This document shows positions 34,281 to 47,629 of a DNA stretch of 64,000 nucleotides, in pieces. Under the pieces are notes generated by a model. The model made no database searches. It saw only the letters and a program-made list of their open reading frames with translations, and had not been told where the DNA came from. The position numbers were made by a program, and so were the translations under genes. Within the stretch, counting starts at the first letter, position 1. Every line of letters starts with the position of its first letter. Source of the DNA: Rhyzopertha dominica (Eukaryota > Arthropoda > Insecta > Coleoptera > Bostrichidae); the NCBI GenBank assembly GCA_025024175.1, contig QCXZ01000137.1, positions 68,882,680 to 68,946,679 of the forward strand, in the 5' to 3' direction.

Positions 34281-35091
34281 TATTATTATTTCTCAGTTTA
34301 GAATCTATAAACGTACAGCGTACAGCGCCAGTGATATAGTTGCGTAAAGGCTTCTATCGAAGAAAATCTGAATGTGAATCCCCCAAAGATCATATGAAGG
34401 TTCAGCTTTCGTTTAACTGAAATCAGTTATGAAAGCAATGTTTGTTTATCTAGTATTTAGAAGCCTTCGTAAACATAAAGTCACAATTTTTTGTGAGGAA
34501 ATGTATCATTTTTATTTTCTCGACTTTAGAATAAGTGAAACCAGTTACATGAGAATATGTTTTAATTTTGCATACTAAACATTTTTCTGAACATAACCAC
34601 GCAAATATACCATTATTGTGTATCGATAAAATATTGTACATTTTATAATGATTTGAGCTGTACTTGGCAACTGGATCCCGTAAACAAACATGTACAAAAA
34701 CGTTCGACAGGTGTTTTCTTGTCGTTAAGGTAGGAGCTCAATTATCAAGAGATGGTTACCAGTACTTCTACTTCAGTGCAGGCATCTGTGCCAAAAATTA
34801 GAAGGCCAGGAATTATAGTATAGATTTGTCTTTTTACGTTTGTTTTTTTATTGAGTTGAAACGAACAGCTATTATTCATTGATCTGTATTAAAGGTCGGG
34901 AAGATGATTAAATTCAGTTTTTATGTTGTTTGTATTATTTTTTCAATCAGGTTTCGCCAAAATCAATTTGTTTATTTCTTGAAGTTTTTAAGTTGTGTTA
35001 GTTTGAGATGTGTTTTCGCAAATTAATTTTTGTATACGTATATTCAGTATTTAGAATATAAAGTGAATTAAAATTTCTGCACAACTAATTT
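34281..35091. other. non-coding stretch
   Basis: AT-rich spacer of about 800 bp with no recognised feature. Confidence 0.35.
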
Positions 35092-35345
35092 CAGTTTCTA
35101 AAATTAAAAAATATTTTATAAAAAAATGAAAATAACATATTTCCGGAAGAAGTTTTCTGTGTGCTTCTGTTTGGAAAAGTGTCTAGAATGTAAAACAAAA
35201 ACATGGAGCTAGTTTCAGTTTTTCTACAGTCAGCAAAATGAAAATGATGCATTTCCGCAGAAAAAGTTTTGTAATTTTTTGTTTGGGGAGACTTCTATGT
35301 ATATACTGAAAAATATTTTTCTTATAATGTGGTTTCAGTTAAAAA
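35092..35345 (+). repeat. degenerate tandem repeat, period ~122 bp
   Basis: Two diverged units, each beginning CAGTTT and containing ATGAAAAT, CATTTCCG and a CTTCT word, with a third start at about 35336. Low sequence identity but consistent order. Confidence 0.4.
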
Positions 35346-37721
35346 AATCTTCCTATACGAATCCCAACCAAACTTTTTTATTATCAATTAGGGAATAACA
35401 TTTTCTATTCCGAAAAGTAAGGAACTATATCTAATGTTGCACGTAACAATTTCTTAAAATCGAAGACGTCCCGAAAATAGAACTATCATTTCGTTAAATT
35501 AGTGGGCATAGTTCTTCAAGGGTTTCAAAGATGTAACTTATGACGGTAACAATTACCTACCGTCACAAAACTAAAATTTGCCAAACGATTCGCTTGCGGC
35601 AAGCAAATGCGACGACTAGCATTGAAGGAGAGTGGGGAGGTTCCACTTACTAGTTATTAATTAAATTAAGGCGCCACCAAAATTTTAACACGAAAGTGTC
35701 GAAGCAAAGATCAGCCGCCCTGTAAATTTTGGAAACAGGCTGAATAGTTCGCGTTCACTGAAAGGCAAAAATCAAATCATGAGTAAAAGACAACTGGTTG
35801 ATTGCTACCCCCTTTAATGACCAATGGCATTCAATAATTATTACAAATTCAACGGCACGAATATATCAACGCATTCATGTACTTCAAAAATGTGTAAAGT
35901 CAAACAATTAACGATGTTCCCCCGTATGCTGGTTCACACAACATCCACATTAAATATGAACAGATGCAAATGTAAATTAATAGCTATACATATAGTAAAT
36001 AATGTAAACACGCATTAAGAATTCGTGGCGGATTACTTCAGTAGATGATCTGGTATCGGCGTTAAGAGTTAAAGAATGAGCAATAGCGGATTATTGAAAA
36101 GCACAATTAATTAGCAGCTCTGAACGCATATCAGAACATCCCACGTAAAAGAAATAGTTTGCTTAGCTGTAAGAAGCGTCCTCGAGCGTCTAGATGCAGG
36201 TGTCGGCGTTGGACGGCACGCTCAGCGGTTTTACTATCGGAAGCGTCAATTTCGCAAGCCCTTGCAGAGTTTTCTCCAAAATGGATCTATGCAGTAACCA
36301 CGGAAAGCAACACTGCTGAGGGATGGTGGTTAGAAGCAGTCGGCAGTAACCGGTGGTATTTAAGAGCTAGGAAAATGCCTTCTGCGCTCTTTAAAACGAA
36401 ACCCTACAATGCCACATGTACCCTATTACTTCTCTATTGAATATCTATAGCTGTCACGTTACCTCTACAGGAGGGTTCTGCTTATAAAGAGCAAGCAGTG
36501 ACTATGATGGTCAGTCAATTAATTCACCGAGTTTCTCAGCACAATATGGATACTGAGCTTAAGCCACTAATACAGCAGGCACAATATACTCAGTTTAACA
36601 ACTATTCGCACTGAACTAATCCCCTTACTCAACGAGGGTAAGTATAAAAGAACTTGAATCACAGTGCTAACACTGGCTACGAACGAGGTGTGAATAATGT
36701 TCTCGAAAACGGGAAACTTGCTTCTGCCACACAGGTGGGACAGCAGAAAAACGCTCCAAAAAAAAACGGCGCGATAAGAACAACTGCGGCAAAGAGCATT
36801 TAAAATACCGGTAAATGCGATATACAGGGAACGTTAAAGAAGTCGCAAAACTAAGCGTTACAAACTGTACAAAAAATGCACCACTAACTCTTGTAAATGT
36901 AAAAGATTTAAATTGTTATGCAATTTCAAGTGTCACCATTCGATACCTTGAATAAGTGACATAATTAACATTAAATGTATTGTATAAGGGTCCCTGTATA
37001 ATATGTACTCTGTAAATAGTGTATCATGCAAAAGCTCTGATTCTACCCAAAGAAACCTTTCTAATTTTACCTCAATACCTCTTTCTAGTTGGTTTCTTTA
37101 ATGGTTTTTTTCGAATGCCAATTTCTTTTTAAACATAGCGATTATACCTCAATAAGTTTTAATTTGTTTTTTTCAATATGAAAGTTTATTTTATTTGTGA
37201 TTGGTCTTTAAGAGACAATAAATTATTAATACAAATTAGTTTGTTTTTCTTCTATCGTAAACTGTGCCTCGTACTCGTACATAGAGTATTGACCGTATGT
37301 TAGTGATGCGGCAGGTTATTTCGGAGTTTGCCTTCATTGCATTGGCAAACCTAACTTTGCCTAAAGTAGGCAGCCAATGCGGACTTTGCGTAGGCAAACC
37401 TAGGTATGACTGCATAACGTACTTTGCCGGGAACATATACACTTTTTTGAAACGCTCGATATTCTAATAAGATGTGCCAACATTTATCATTACTTATCAT
37501 TAAAAAACGCGAATAGTACCAGGAACTGTAACTTTCATTTTCCAATTGTGTTTAAAGTAACTGGGCCAAAAATGAATCACTTGCCCAGTCCACATATCGT
37601 TCGAAGCGCGAATATCAGCGGGCCTTGCCAAGGTTGCTTTCGACAAGATCCGCGGTTCCGTGATGGAAGGTCACTTGCGCATAATGGAATTGTTCATGTG
37701 GGCTTACACGATCAGCAGGGA
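35346..37721. other. non-coding block with CNE-like and GC-rich patches
   Basis: No transposon signature over 35570-36150, which has ATTA-rich, balanced sequence. A GC-rich patch at 36160-36440 gives an unrecognised 93-codon frame, and a TATAAAAG word lies at about 36645. At 37320-37440 short TTTGCC/GGCAAA words recur in both orientations. I assign no gene. Confidence 0.3.
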
Positions 37722-38292
37722 CAGCGCCGCTTCTAGCGGGGGGCAATTTCGTGCCCCGCACGAAGGCGCCTCAAGCGAAAGGCGCCAGAAAGCCAAATTT
37801 TTACCAACTTTTTTCGGTAATTTCTTTATTTTTGGGAATTATACGTATTCACTCGTTCCAGATGTTAACGGTTCTTCTTTTTTTAATAGTTTTTAATAGT
37901 CTTGCAATCATTGCGATAGAGCATTCCATCGCGGAGAAGATTAATTATAGCGATATTATTTGAGAATTTTCTTATAAAAAAGTTCGGAAAGTGCAGTTTT
38001 CTTAGTTATTGGTTTTTGTTTCTTCATTATTTTATGTTGTGTAGTTATGTTTGTTAATTCTTTAATAATTTGTAGTTTATTTTTTATATAATCAACCATT
38101 ATTTCTTCGTTATTTTATAGAAATGTTTGTTAATTTTTTTTTATTTATATTTTATTTTTTATGTTACTTTGTTTAACCATTTGTTTATTTTTTTATAACA
38201 GTACCTAAAAAGTAAGTGTTTTGTTTTATTTTAAATCGGGGCGCCAAAAATTCTCTTGCACGAAGGAGTCTCATTAGCCAGAAGCGGCACTG
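37722..38292. mobile_element. hAT MITE, 571 bp
   Basis: The 16-bp ends CAGCGCCGCTTCTAGC and CAGTGCCGCTTCTGGC form an imperfect TIR. Both sides carry the exact 8-bp target duplication AGCAGGGA (37714-37721 and 38293-38300). The inside is T-rich and without a transposase. This satisfies the structural definition of a non-autonomous hAT element. Confidence 0.92.
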
Positions 38293-38300
38293 AGCAGGGA

Positions 38301-38798
38301 TTTCAATTTTCCGGTACAAGGCGTGACGCTGTCACATAACTGCACAAGTCTGAGTTTACTCCTTATAAAATTGCAACTGCGATGTGCTGTTGTGAAACTT
38401 GCTCGCCGACAGCACGGGAGATTTCCGAGAGGTTTCCAGTGAAGTGTTGAAACTGAGTTGTTACCGAACTGTTACGAGTTTGAACATTGTTGGTTGGATG
38501 GTTACTGTGTGTTATGGCACTTCAATTCCATCACGTATATCCACTTTTGACGTAACTATTTCATTACTCTGGCTCGATGTTTGTCCTCTTCAGCAGCTCA
38601 GTTGGCTGGGTCGTTAATAATTTCATTATTATCTCGTATCTAGTTAGTCTACAAAGCTTTTAATAATAGGCGAATGTGGCTGATAAGGTTTAAGCCATGG
38701 TATTTACTTACTGAGGACTATCTATGTTGGTTATTCAGTCGGCACTCCTGTCTGATGAACTGAAAAAGCAGCGATACTCAAAAGTAATGGGCTATATA
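38301..38798. other. non-coding stretch
   Basis: About 500 bp. A 72-codon frame at 38399-38617 is not recognisable. No other feature. Confidence 0.35.
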
Positions 38799-40268
38799 CA
38801 GGGTGGGCCAAGGGAACGTATTTCTTTCATAACTCCACAACTATTGAAAGTATGAAAAACTTTCTTTTATAAAAGTGATCCAGGTTTATATGCTGCATAT
38901 TGTAAGAATATTTTTGAAAACGGTGCACTTCCGGTTATACCTTACACGCATACAAACTTTCTTATTTTAAATAGAATACCCCGTATATTTTTACATTATT
39001 GCATTCCTTGTGGAATTCTAAGGTCATTTTGTATAACATACCATACCCCTGAAATGTACAGTTCTCGAGAAAATAAGTGCTAAAGCAAAAATTCGTCGTT
39101 TGCAGCGCTCCCCGCCATTATAACTATCTTCCAAAATAAGGCACCTAGAAGAATGCGGTTTGTGTGCCGCGTAAGTTAAGAAAATAGCCCATCATTTACG
39201 TCTTGAAGCAGGTTTATTACTTTTAAATTGAAATTAATACATCAGTTACCATATGAAATATTTTAAACTGCGATAAGTCAATTTTTTTTAAATGGAACAT
39301 GCAACTTTTTTTACTCCATCAAATGCAAAATTAAATTATCTAACAGTTNTCCAACAATTTGAATTTTTCTGATTTTTTAGACTAAATTCGCTNTTATCAG
39401 GTACGCCTTGACAAGTGATTGTTTTGTTCACGTCAGANAGAAAAGTCACATTNTAATAATCCACGTGAATTGAATTTGATCNGTGTATTGCAAGAAACAA
39501 GTGGTGGAGTTTTTAAATGAAAACTTGTAGGTGCCGTCGATTAGGGAACCGTTTCCAATAAACTCTTGACGCTAAAAGGAATTCCTCTGGCATTCTCCCA
39601 GAACAAAAATCGTGGCGGTCAATTATGCTTGTGTAAAAGCCATGATTAACTTGTATGTATTTGCAATACATAGATCAAATTCAATTTACGTGGATTATTA
39701 AACGGTGACTTTTCTTTCTGACGTGAACAAAACAATCACTCGTCAAGGCGTAGCTGATAAAAGCGATTTAATGTAAAAAAATCAGAAATATGCAAATTGT
39801 TGGAAAACTGTTAGTAATAGATAGAGACAACCTTATATCAAATTAAAGATAATTTAATTTTGCATCTGATGGTGTAAAAAAAGTTTCATGTTCCATTTAA
39901 AAAATTGACTTATCGCAGTTTGGAGTATTTCATATGATACCGATGTATCAATTTCAATTTAAAAGTAATAAACCTGCTTGAAAACGTAAGTGATAGGCCA
40001 TTTTCTTAACTTACGCGGCACGCAAACCGCAGTCCTCTAGGTGTCTGTACATTTTAGAGGTATGGTATGTGATACAAAATTACCTTAGAATTTAACAAGG
40101 AATGCAAAAATGTAAAAATCTATAAGTACAAGCGAAAGTAAACAGTTTTCGAAAGTATTTTTACAATATGCAGCATATAAACCTGGATCACTCTTATATA
40201 AAAAAGTTTTTCGTATTTACAATAGTTTTGGAGTTATGGAAGAAATACGTTCACTTGGGCCACCCTGT
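38799..40268. mobile_element. long fold-back DNA element, 1.47 kb
   Basis: Starts CAGGGTGG and ends CCACCCTG, with TA on both sides (38797-38798 and 40269-40270). The left ~690 bp and right ~610 bp are reverse complements over nearly their whole length, with a central loop of roughly 170 bp around 39490-39660. The right arm lacks about 80 bp present in the left (39061-39145). No coding sequence. It is probably mobilised by a Tc1/mariner-type transposase. Ns lie at 39349, 39393, 39438, 39453 and 39482. Confidence 0.93.
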
Positions 40269-40270
40269 AT

Positions 40271-41575
40271 AACTGAATAACCAAAGCATATGTTTCTGAT
40301 AAGGCATCGGAAACTTTTCCCGTTTGACCCTAAATATAAACATTAAGCTGCTTCTTCCTCAGAACTATCAAAATTTGTATCGCCGACATACTGATAATAG
40401 TTAAGTTAACGTTTTGTAATTAGTTAGATTACTTAGATTATAGCTTAGGAGAAAAGTATAAGACATACACCATATGCTTTCTCAAAGTATCGGAATACCT
40501 TCTTATATCTTAAAAAACGGCTCCTAGATGCATGCACACGTACTAGTTATGCGTAGACATACAATATGTATACGATTCCGCTAGTATCGGGACATATACT
40601 CTAAATTAAAGAATTCCATATAGATTTTATGTCGTTAGAGCTATTTTGTTCGCATCGCAAAAGTCTGAAACCGTCTGCTTCAACTAAAATTGGAAAGGCT
40701 TTATTGGAAGTATCATGTACGTGTTGAACGTACAGAAAATGTTTCGGGATACGGTAGACGTACATTAACGATCAACAAATATGTATAGATCGCAGATTTT
40801 CTGGCAGTAAAGCTTTAGTTTTGTTGACCGATCATGCTCAGACTTTCTGAGAAGATGACAGTACCGAGATTTATCTTCTACAATAGTCCCTTCTTTTATA
40901 GACTAACCTGCACATACTTCCAAGATATAAGAAAATAATTTTTAATAATAACTCTAAAATTATTGCACTGTAATAACATTATTACCTTTATTGGCAAGCT
41001 TACCACTGGTGCAGGAAATTTCAACAAACACTTTCTTCTTTCCCATGACAAGCTTATTAGAACGAAAGAAAGGCCTCATCCCTTTCCTCCCGAGTTCAGT
41101 AAATTTCTACATCCACTCTCTGCCCTTTCCATCTAAAGACGGAATAATCTCCATTGTAGCTTTATTGAGTAAATTAGTAGATAGTGCGTTTGTTACTGCA
41201 CCAGTTTTAGACATACTGTGTAAGCTCTTGTAGTTTTTCACTTATACCGAGCATAAATTGTTCAACTAGAATTTTATTATAATATAGGAAGCAGTAGTAT
41301 ATACCGTTCCTATTTTAAATGTAGACCTCCCAGGAACGATTCTAATTGGTATCTTAGGTCTTTGATATACCCGTATTCTCTGACACAGTTTGTGATTTAG
41401 GTTAATGTACGAGTAGTTAACCCATCAGATTGAGAAATTTACCAAGTTGCTAANTTATTTTCTCTNTTCTTATTACAGGTACGTTCCTTCTGCAAGATAG
41501 CTAAGATAGAGTACGTGAACCCATTATAGTTTTGGTGAGTGTAATGCACATTGATACAATATTCATTGACTGATA
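40271..41575. other. non-coding stretch
   Basis: About 1.3 kb of AT-rich DNA. An 80-codon frame at 40991-41233 is unrecognised. Ns at 41454 and 41466. Confidence 0.35.
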
Positions 41576-42345
41576 CAGGGTCTCTATAAATGATTTATGC
41601 GCCCAGGCGCTAATGGAAATTATCGATTAAATCTATTTGCCGACTCTCAGGAAAGTGAACACAACTATTGCTTTGACAGATACTTGTCATCATCTCTCAT
41701 CTGTTGATTGCCGAATTATGTGATATTTTTGAATATGAAAAAGCACGAGGGAGGCTGCATTTTTAACATTATATGCTGTAGTGTTTTGTAGGATAATTAA
41801 CTTTATAAGGTTGTCGCAAAGGTAAGATTCACAGTTAGGAATTAGGATCTATACTAGGTAAAAGGCAGAGACGTTAGGGTGCACTGTCGGGTATTTTACA
41901 GGGAAGTTTCCTAACCTAGAAATAGTAAACGGCTCAAATGTGGTGGTACACTGCTAGTTACAAAAGGAGCACAACAATTAAGATAGGAAAAAGGAGTGGT
42001 TTGACTGCGCTACTGCGCAGGCTTTCAAGTTTGCTAAAAATAATTACATATATAAAGCCATGTCTTGACCGCAACAAAATGGGGTGATGACGGACGTAAT
42101 TGTGTATGTTTGTGTTGTGTAGTTTCGTACAAGCAAGTTATTATTGCCTTTGAAAGGAAAGTAGAACCGCAAATTGTTGGAAAATCTTTATAAAACCAGC
42201 AATTTCGCAGCTATAATCTTATCCGCAACCTTCAATACAGTATATGACAGGTGACAGCATACTNTGCTTATTGTAGCTTGGTAGCAGTTACAAGAAGGCA
42301 GCACACAGAATTCAAAAACCAACGCTCCTGCGTTGGATGCATTAC
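41576..42345. mobile_element. CAGGGTTTC-family MITE, long copy
   Basis: Begins CAGGGTCTCTATAAATG after TA (41574-41575). It shares internal words with the copies at 46750 and 61750 (AAGTGAACACAACT, TTGTAGCTTGGTAGCA, CCAACGC). The right end is worn: the CAACGC...GCGTTGG part is present but the terminal repeat is not. About twice as long as its relatives. One N at 42264. Confidence 0.75.
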
Positions 42346-44479
42346 CATAGCATCAGATTTTTAAAAGATCTGTCTAAAATAAATATTTCCAATTTCAATG
42401 AACAATACTGCAACAGAAGAAACCGATTAGGCAGCTTGCTAAAAAAAATAATACCTAAATGGCGCAATAAAGTTTTTCACGCATTTATCCTGGTGAAATA
42501 TTTGCTTGAACAGCAGAATAGGTAAACTCGACTAACAAAACGCATTAAAACTAGATATAGAAAAGCTTTAATGACTTCATATTAGGGATATGTATGCACA
42601 GGCTGTAGGATTATTTTTGAAGATGGAGTGTTACAAACACTTTTGCACTGTCAAATACCCAATGTAGCATGGTTAATAGTTTGAATTGACTACTTTTGAG
42701 TTCTTTAAAAAAATGCCACATATTTATAGTTTCCAATTTGCCTTACAATTATATTTTTGTTGTAGGTACTTACGTTTTGTTAAGCGAAATTCAGAGATAA
42801 TACGCCTGTTTCCTTAAATACTGGCTTGTTTAAAAAAGGAGTCATAAGCTTCTCTCTACAATCATAAATGAGGAAATAGTACATGATAAATTTCAATGTT
42901 TAAAAAAATTGTTAAAAATATTGGTTTTTTTTGAAGGCACAATCAAACTACACATCTAAAATGTCGTTCATTTCTTCTCCTAGAAACTAGAAAATATTTT
43001 ACTATTGGAGAAAATTATTCCCTGATAGACGATAAGAGACCAACGATGCTGGTGAACAGTCATTCGAAATTAAATAGGACTTTCAGCCTCTTATTTTGAC
43101 GGTTCATGAAGCTATTGTGCTGCAATTAGCTATAAAAAAAAACATTAGTTGTTTGAAAGATTCTTGGTTTTCTTGATACTTCATCATTGAGCTGCTTTGG
43201 AAACAATGTCGGTTAATTGTTGATAACGCTTCAGTAGGGATGGTACTTCAATGATATTATGTGTACACTGCAATTTGGATCACACTAGCATGTGGGTATT
43301 CTATTAGAGAAGCCGTTTTCTTGTGTTACCTCAATGCTCGTAACCCTACATTGATGTGGAAAGCTAGTTGTGACTTCCGTGATGTATAATATGTTTTGTC
43401 CCAAATTCTTACAAGCTTTATTTTATGTCATTTTCCCANAGTTTAACAACGTTGTTTCACTGAACATTTCTCCTTTACAAATAGTTTCCCCAAAGAAACA
43501 GGTTGGGAACGAATTGCTCTTTTCGTTTCTGACATGGGTAAACACCCCATTCTATTATAATCTAAATTGAAGTCATGAATGAATAACCACACGAACTGTT
43601 TACGTAAACAGTTGAACAGTTTTTTCTTAGTTCTCATACTGAATGCCAGTCCAAGTTATTCAGCTCTACACGCGATTGTTTTCTGGTGAGATTGATTACA
43701 AAACTATATAAGACATGACGCATACAACACACTTCAAAGGCATTTACTATGTGTGTTTTAAATGATTAGGTAATTCAAACACAACGTGAAAGCACAAAAT
43801 TAGTTATTAGGCAGGTCGCAGAATATCTTTAGGCGGATGGATTATTTCAGGGATGAGATTGACTTCCCCTGAGATTTATGCCCGGGCCAAGCGATGTGTT
43901 AACTTTTGGAAGTTAATAAGTCGTCAAAAATAAACAGAGCGCCATTAATCAACCCAGGGGGTAATTTATTACATTTTTACCTCAATTAATTCTAAAAATG
44001 TATTATATACGGTGGATCGCCCCCTAGGAGCAGAATAGCCGCTTAATGAGCGCGGGATGTTTTATTATGTAGCGGAGATGAAAATTTTTCAGAAATTTCC
44101 ATGTCGTTCAAAGAGTTTGTGCGCTGTAATTGGACTCTCGGTAATTCGATTATTTAATTAGGTCGGAGGTATTAAAACTCAGTACTCGTGTTAAGATTTT
44201 AAAGTGAATTTGACTGCAATTATCTATATAGAGGTTTGTGATAAAATAGAAACAAAAAAATCTTACGTTGTATATTGCATAATCAGATTTAGCGGTGACC
44301 GTATAGTTTAATTTACGGAAGTATATCAACGATGTATAAGAAATTATAATATTTTATAAGGTATTCCACCGAAACCACTAGAACAGTGCTATTCTAACAA
44401 TTTAATGTTTAACTTAAAGGAAATGTATTCTATTACTTTGGTGGATAGGGAGCTGGAAGGTTTACTTTTTGAGTTTTGG
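42346..44479. other. non-coding block, part CNE-like
   Basis: Two kb without genes. The segment 43850-44190 has balanced composition and repeated TAATT/AATTA words, with no transposon signature. One N at 43439. Confidence 0.3.
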
Positions 44480-44985
44480 ACTTCATAGATGGTATTATTC
44501 GAGGTGTTGATCATGGTTAATGCTGCTTTATAGTTTCTTAGTTCACACAATATTACTCAGTTTACAAACTCCACTGTATAAATTTTTATTTGATCAACAA
44601 AAAGCAGAATGTTGAGACAACTGAGTACGTCCACATTGGGTAATATTCATGTTGGTGTGCCGCAAGGGTTTTAGTACCATTGCTTTGTATATATGCAGTT
44701 TGAAGACAAAAGTATCTTACACATTGTAAAGCGTATTTTGATGCGGGTGATAGACAGTTACCTTATATATTTCTACAATTGACCATGCAAGCAGACTTAT
44801 TAATTTGGAACTTCGATTACTTCTAGAAACAACGAACGACCATCACTTAACAATCAATCCTCATAAGTCTAAAGCCCTTATTTTTGTTAAACAAAGGAAC
44901 AATATAAAAGATACCTACAATCAAAGATTGTTAACTTAGCGCTACCATGTTCTGTTCCCCATTCAGTAGCTCAACAACACTAAAT
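44480..44985 (+). pseudogene. LINE G reverse transcriptase relic
   Basis: Broken frames give GVDHGLMLLYSFLVHTI, NIHVGVPQG (the RT box before motif C) and NDHHLTINPHKSKALIFVKQ (the region after the YADD box). The YADD box itself is not readable. Heavily decayed, plus strand. Confidence 0.6.
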
Positions 44986-44989
44986 AGAG

Positions 44990-45125
44990 TAAGAATTTAG
45001 GATGGCAATGCCATCTGTCAGCATTACACTGACATGATGACAAAGCCACCTAGCTGCCTTAACGGGTACTACTTCCTAAAGGAAGTGACCTGTAGCCTGA
45101 CAAATTGGCATGCAACTGCATACTT
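44990..45125 (+). repeat. copy of the 63.4-64.0 kb repeat
   Basis: Matches 63384-63480 and 63689-63780, sharing ATGATGACAAAGCCACCTAG, the TACTACTTCCTAAAGGAAGT word and the GGCATGCA word. It starts with a GATGGCAATGCCATC palindrome. Confidence 0.8.
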
Positions 45126-46749
45126 CGTTTTGTTCCAACATTTGTCAGTTTGACCGCATATATTATTTCAATGGAATGGCATTTTACAAGTAGTTTATGA
45201 TTGTGATTATGTAATAGGGTCACCAGAAAGTGGGTTTAGTGAATATCTGAAATAAGTTTTTCTAGCGCTTACTTTTAAAGTGAACTGGTCACCCCGTCAA
45301 AAATTTTAAATGGATAGACCCATCTTGTGACACCTGTACATTATTTAACTGTCATTTCACAAGGAGTCTCGCCATGTACAATTATTGGTTTTGTGATTTT
45401 TCATTCCTTGGCAGTGTAAAAGATAAGTAAGTATTACGAAGTAAGTAGTTTTTTGTCATTTTTAACAGCAAAAAAATCTAAACATTGATAACTTCTTGGG
45501 AAGCTTGATTTCTCGTATTAATTCACAACAGACAAAAAAGAAAAAGTACGTCTTCCATTTTTAGATATTTTGGTGTTAAAAAGACAAACGACGAAATATA
45601 ATTTCATATAGAAATACAGAAAAAGAACACACACAAATGGGTTTATAATCAATTCAATAATAATAAGAAATTTTTTCCGTGAACTTCTTAGTTAACAGAT
45701 CAGTTAAATTAAAGACCAGGCATTAGATTTAAAGAGCAACGTATTAAAGAAACAGCTCACCTCATAATATGTAATGGGCCTAAAACGTTTAGTAAGAGGT
45801 TTCCGTATAGAATTTAGATATTAATAAAACCACACTCAGCTCGTTTTTCATGCTACACAAGGAGCTAGTTGGATCCATCTAAAAATGACTAAGTACCTCA
45901 AGCTGAGCCATGTCACCAACTACCTTACTTGCTGCGCTTACTTTGTTTAATGTAGATCCAAAAACTTGGAATTTCTACATAAGATCAAGAATATATCTAG
46001 CGTACACATTTTTATTAAGATGCTGTTCCTGATTGTCACACTAGCACAGTTATATTCAACACGGCAAATAACAATAATTTCTTTACCCTTTCGTCAGTTA
46101 AATAAACTATTTTCAATGTGACTTTCTAGTCTCTCACTGTTTAAAGAACGCATTCGAAGCCGCCTAAAAAGTTGAAATAAGAATTGAAAACACAAATCAG
46201 ATATCTAGTCAATTCAGTAGCAATTTTCTAGTCGGAATTTCAGTTACTTACAATAACGTGGAATATGTTTTAGGTAATTTAGGCGTTTTGTTTAGGGGTA
46301 ACATTTATTTTAACTTAATTTTTAGCCTGTGGTTAGTACAAATACTTATTGTAGTTGCAAAAAATGGTTTATTGAAAAATGTTCAAAATTCTCAATTTAA
46401 TAAACAACTTGCTTCATTATATTAATACTACGTGGCGACACTGTGAAATACTTAAGTTTTCTAATGAGGTACCATAAGATGGGTTGTTCCACGTAAAATG
46501 TTTAAAGGGGTGCCTACTCCGTTAAGAGGACAGGACCTATCATTTAAAACCTAATCTCGACAGTTGTTCCCCAAAACTAAAACTGAACCTATATCTGGAA
46601 ATTTGTACAAATCTCCATTTGAAATAATTTCAAATGTGCCGTTTTGGTAGCATCATCGCATTTGTGATCACTCAAGTAGTCTAACCTATTTACGATGCTC
46701 AAGAACATGTTTTATAATGCCATGATGGTTATGTATCTATTTATATATA
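45126..46749. other. non-coding stretch
   Basis: About 1.6 kb of AT-rich spacer. No gene or transposon end supported. Confidence 0.35.
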
Positions 46750-47171
46750 AAGGGTTTCTATAAATGATTCATGCATCCAGGACGCTTATGCGCTTATTAT
46801 TGATTAAATCAGTTTGCCGCGTCTGAGGAAAGTGAACACAACTACTGGTTTGACGTATACTTGTCATCTGTCGACTGTTGTGGTAGTAACGTTAGCTGCA
46901 CTACACAAAACTTCCGCAGTGCAACAGTGCAAGGGTGTAGACTGTATAGGTTACCACAAAGCTTACTATACGAATAACTATTGTTATTTCTTACCTTTGA
47001 AAGAAAAATAGAATCACAAATTGTTGGAAAATCTTTATAAAGCCATCAATTTCGTGCCAACCTTCAGTACCATCGTGTTTATTGTAGCTTAGCAGCAGTT
47101 ACAAAAAGGCGCCACAAACAGTTCAGAAATCAACGCCGCCCGCGTTGCATGAATCATTTAAAGAAACGCTG
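46750..47171. mobile_element. CAGGGTTTC-family MITE, 422 bp
   Basis: TIRs of about 26 bp (left AAGGGTTTCTATAAATG, right CAGCGTTTCTTTAAATG when reversed) are flanked by TA at 46748-46749 and 47172-47173. Internal sequence is shared with 41576-42345 and 61750-62113. Confidence 0.88.
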
Positions 47172-47173
47172 TA

Positions 47174-47307
47174 TTATTAATCTTAAAACTTCCGTGGACA
47201 CCAAAAAAATTCCTAAAGTGATCCCGATCACTCGAACCCTACGTGCTTTCCATTTGCGTAAAGCGCTGCCTCCCATTATCTGATCGTCGACAGATGAAAC
47301 AGGAAGA
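47174..47307. other. balanced-composition flank of the exon-like frame
   Basis: The GC-rich character continues here, and another minus-strand frame (to 47154) runs through it. It may be coding in a different frame or intron. Confidence 0.25.
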
Positions 47308-47629
47308 TCACCCGGAAAATTGGGGGAGATAACCTCGCCCCATTCCGGCCCCACGCATCCTAAACATAAAAATCGTGGAATCGAACGCAATTTCGTCCCG
47401 TGCCATTATCATTCGACGGCCATCTCGCGTATTGTAACTGAAAACGTGATCCGTTGGTGGAGCGGCGCTGAAATTGGGTCCCATCTGAATTGAAACTGGA
47501 CCGTGGCCGCTGGTCACGTCTTGCTCTAGCTGTCCGTGCGAGTTAAGCAATTGGGGATGGCTCTTGAGGAAGATGGACCTTCTCGATTTATTATTAAGGA
47601 AGGGAAGACGTTTACCACCCTTCAGGGTA
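47308..47629 (-). CDS. exon-like open frame, possible host protein fragment
   Basis: An open frame of about 105 codons, read from just after a TGA at about 47630 to a stop at 47308. It has no start codon at its beginning and balanced base composition, unlike its AT-rich surroundings. The product includes GQLEQDVTSGHGPVSIQMGP, then PPTDHVFSYNTRDGRRMIM and ARDEIAFDSTIFMFRMRG. Complex amino-acid use without repeats or transposon motifs suggests a real exon or a recent pseudogene. I do not recognise the family. Possible exon limits are unclear: the last residues after FRMRG may already be intron. A MITE lies about 130 bp beyond its 3' end. Confidence 0.4.

Noticed and set aside
36159..36440. 93-codon GC-rich frame, considered as host exon or LTR part
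   Set aside because: Low-complexity arginine/cysteine start, no known motif, no paired LTR found.
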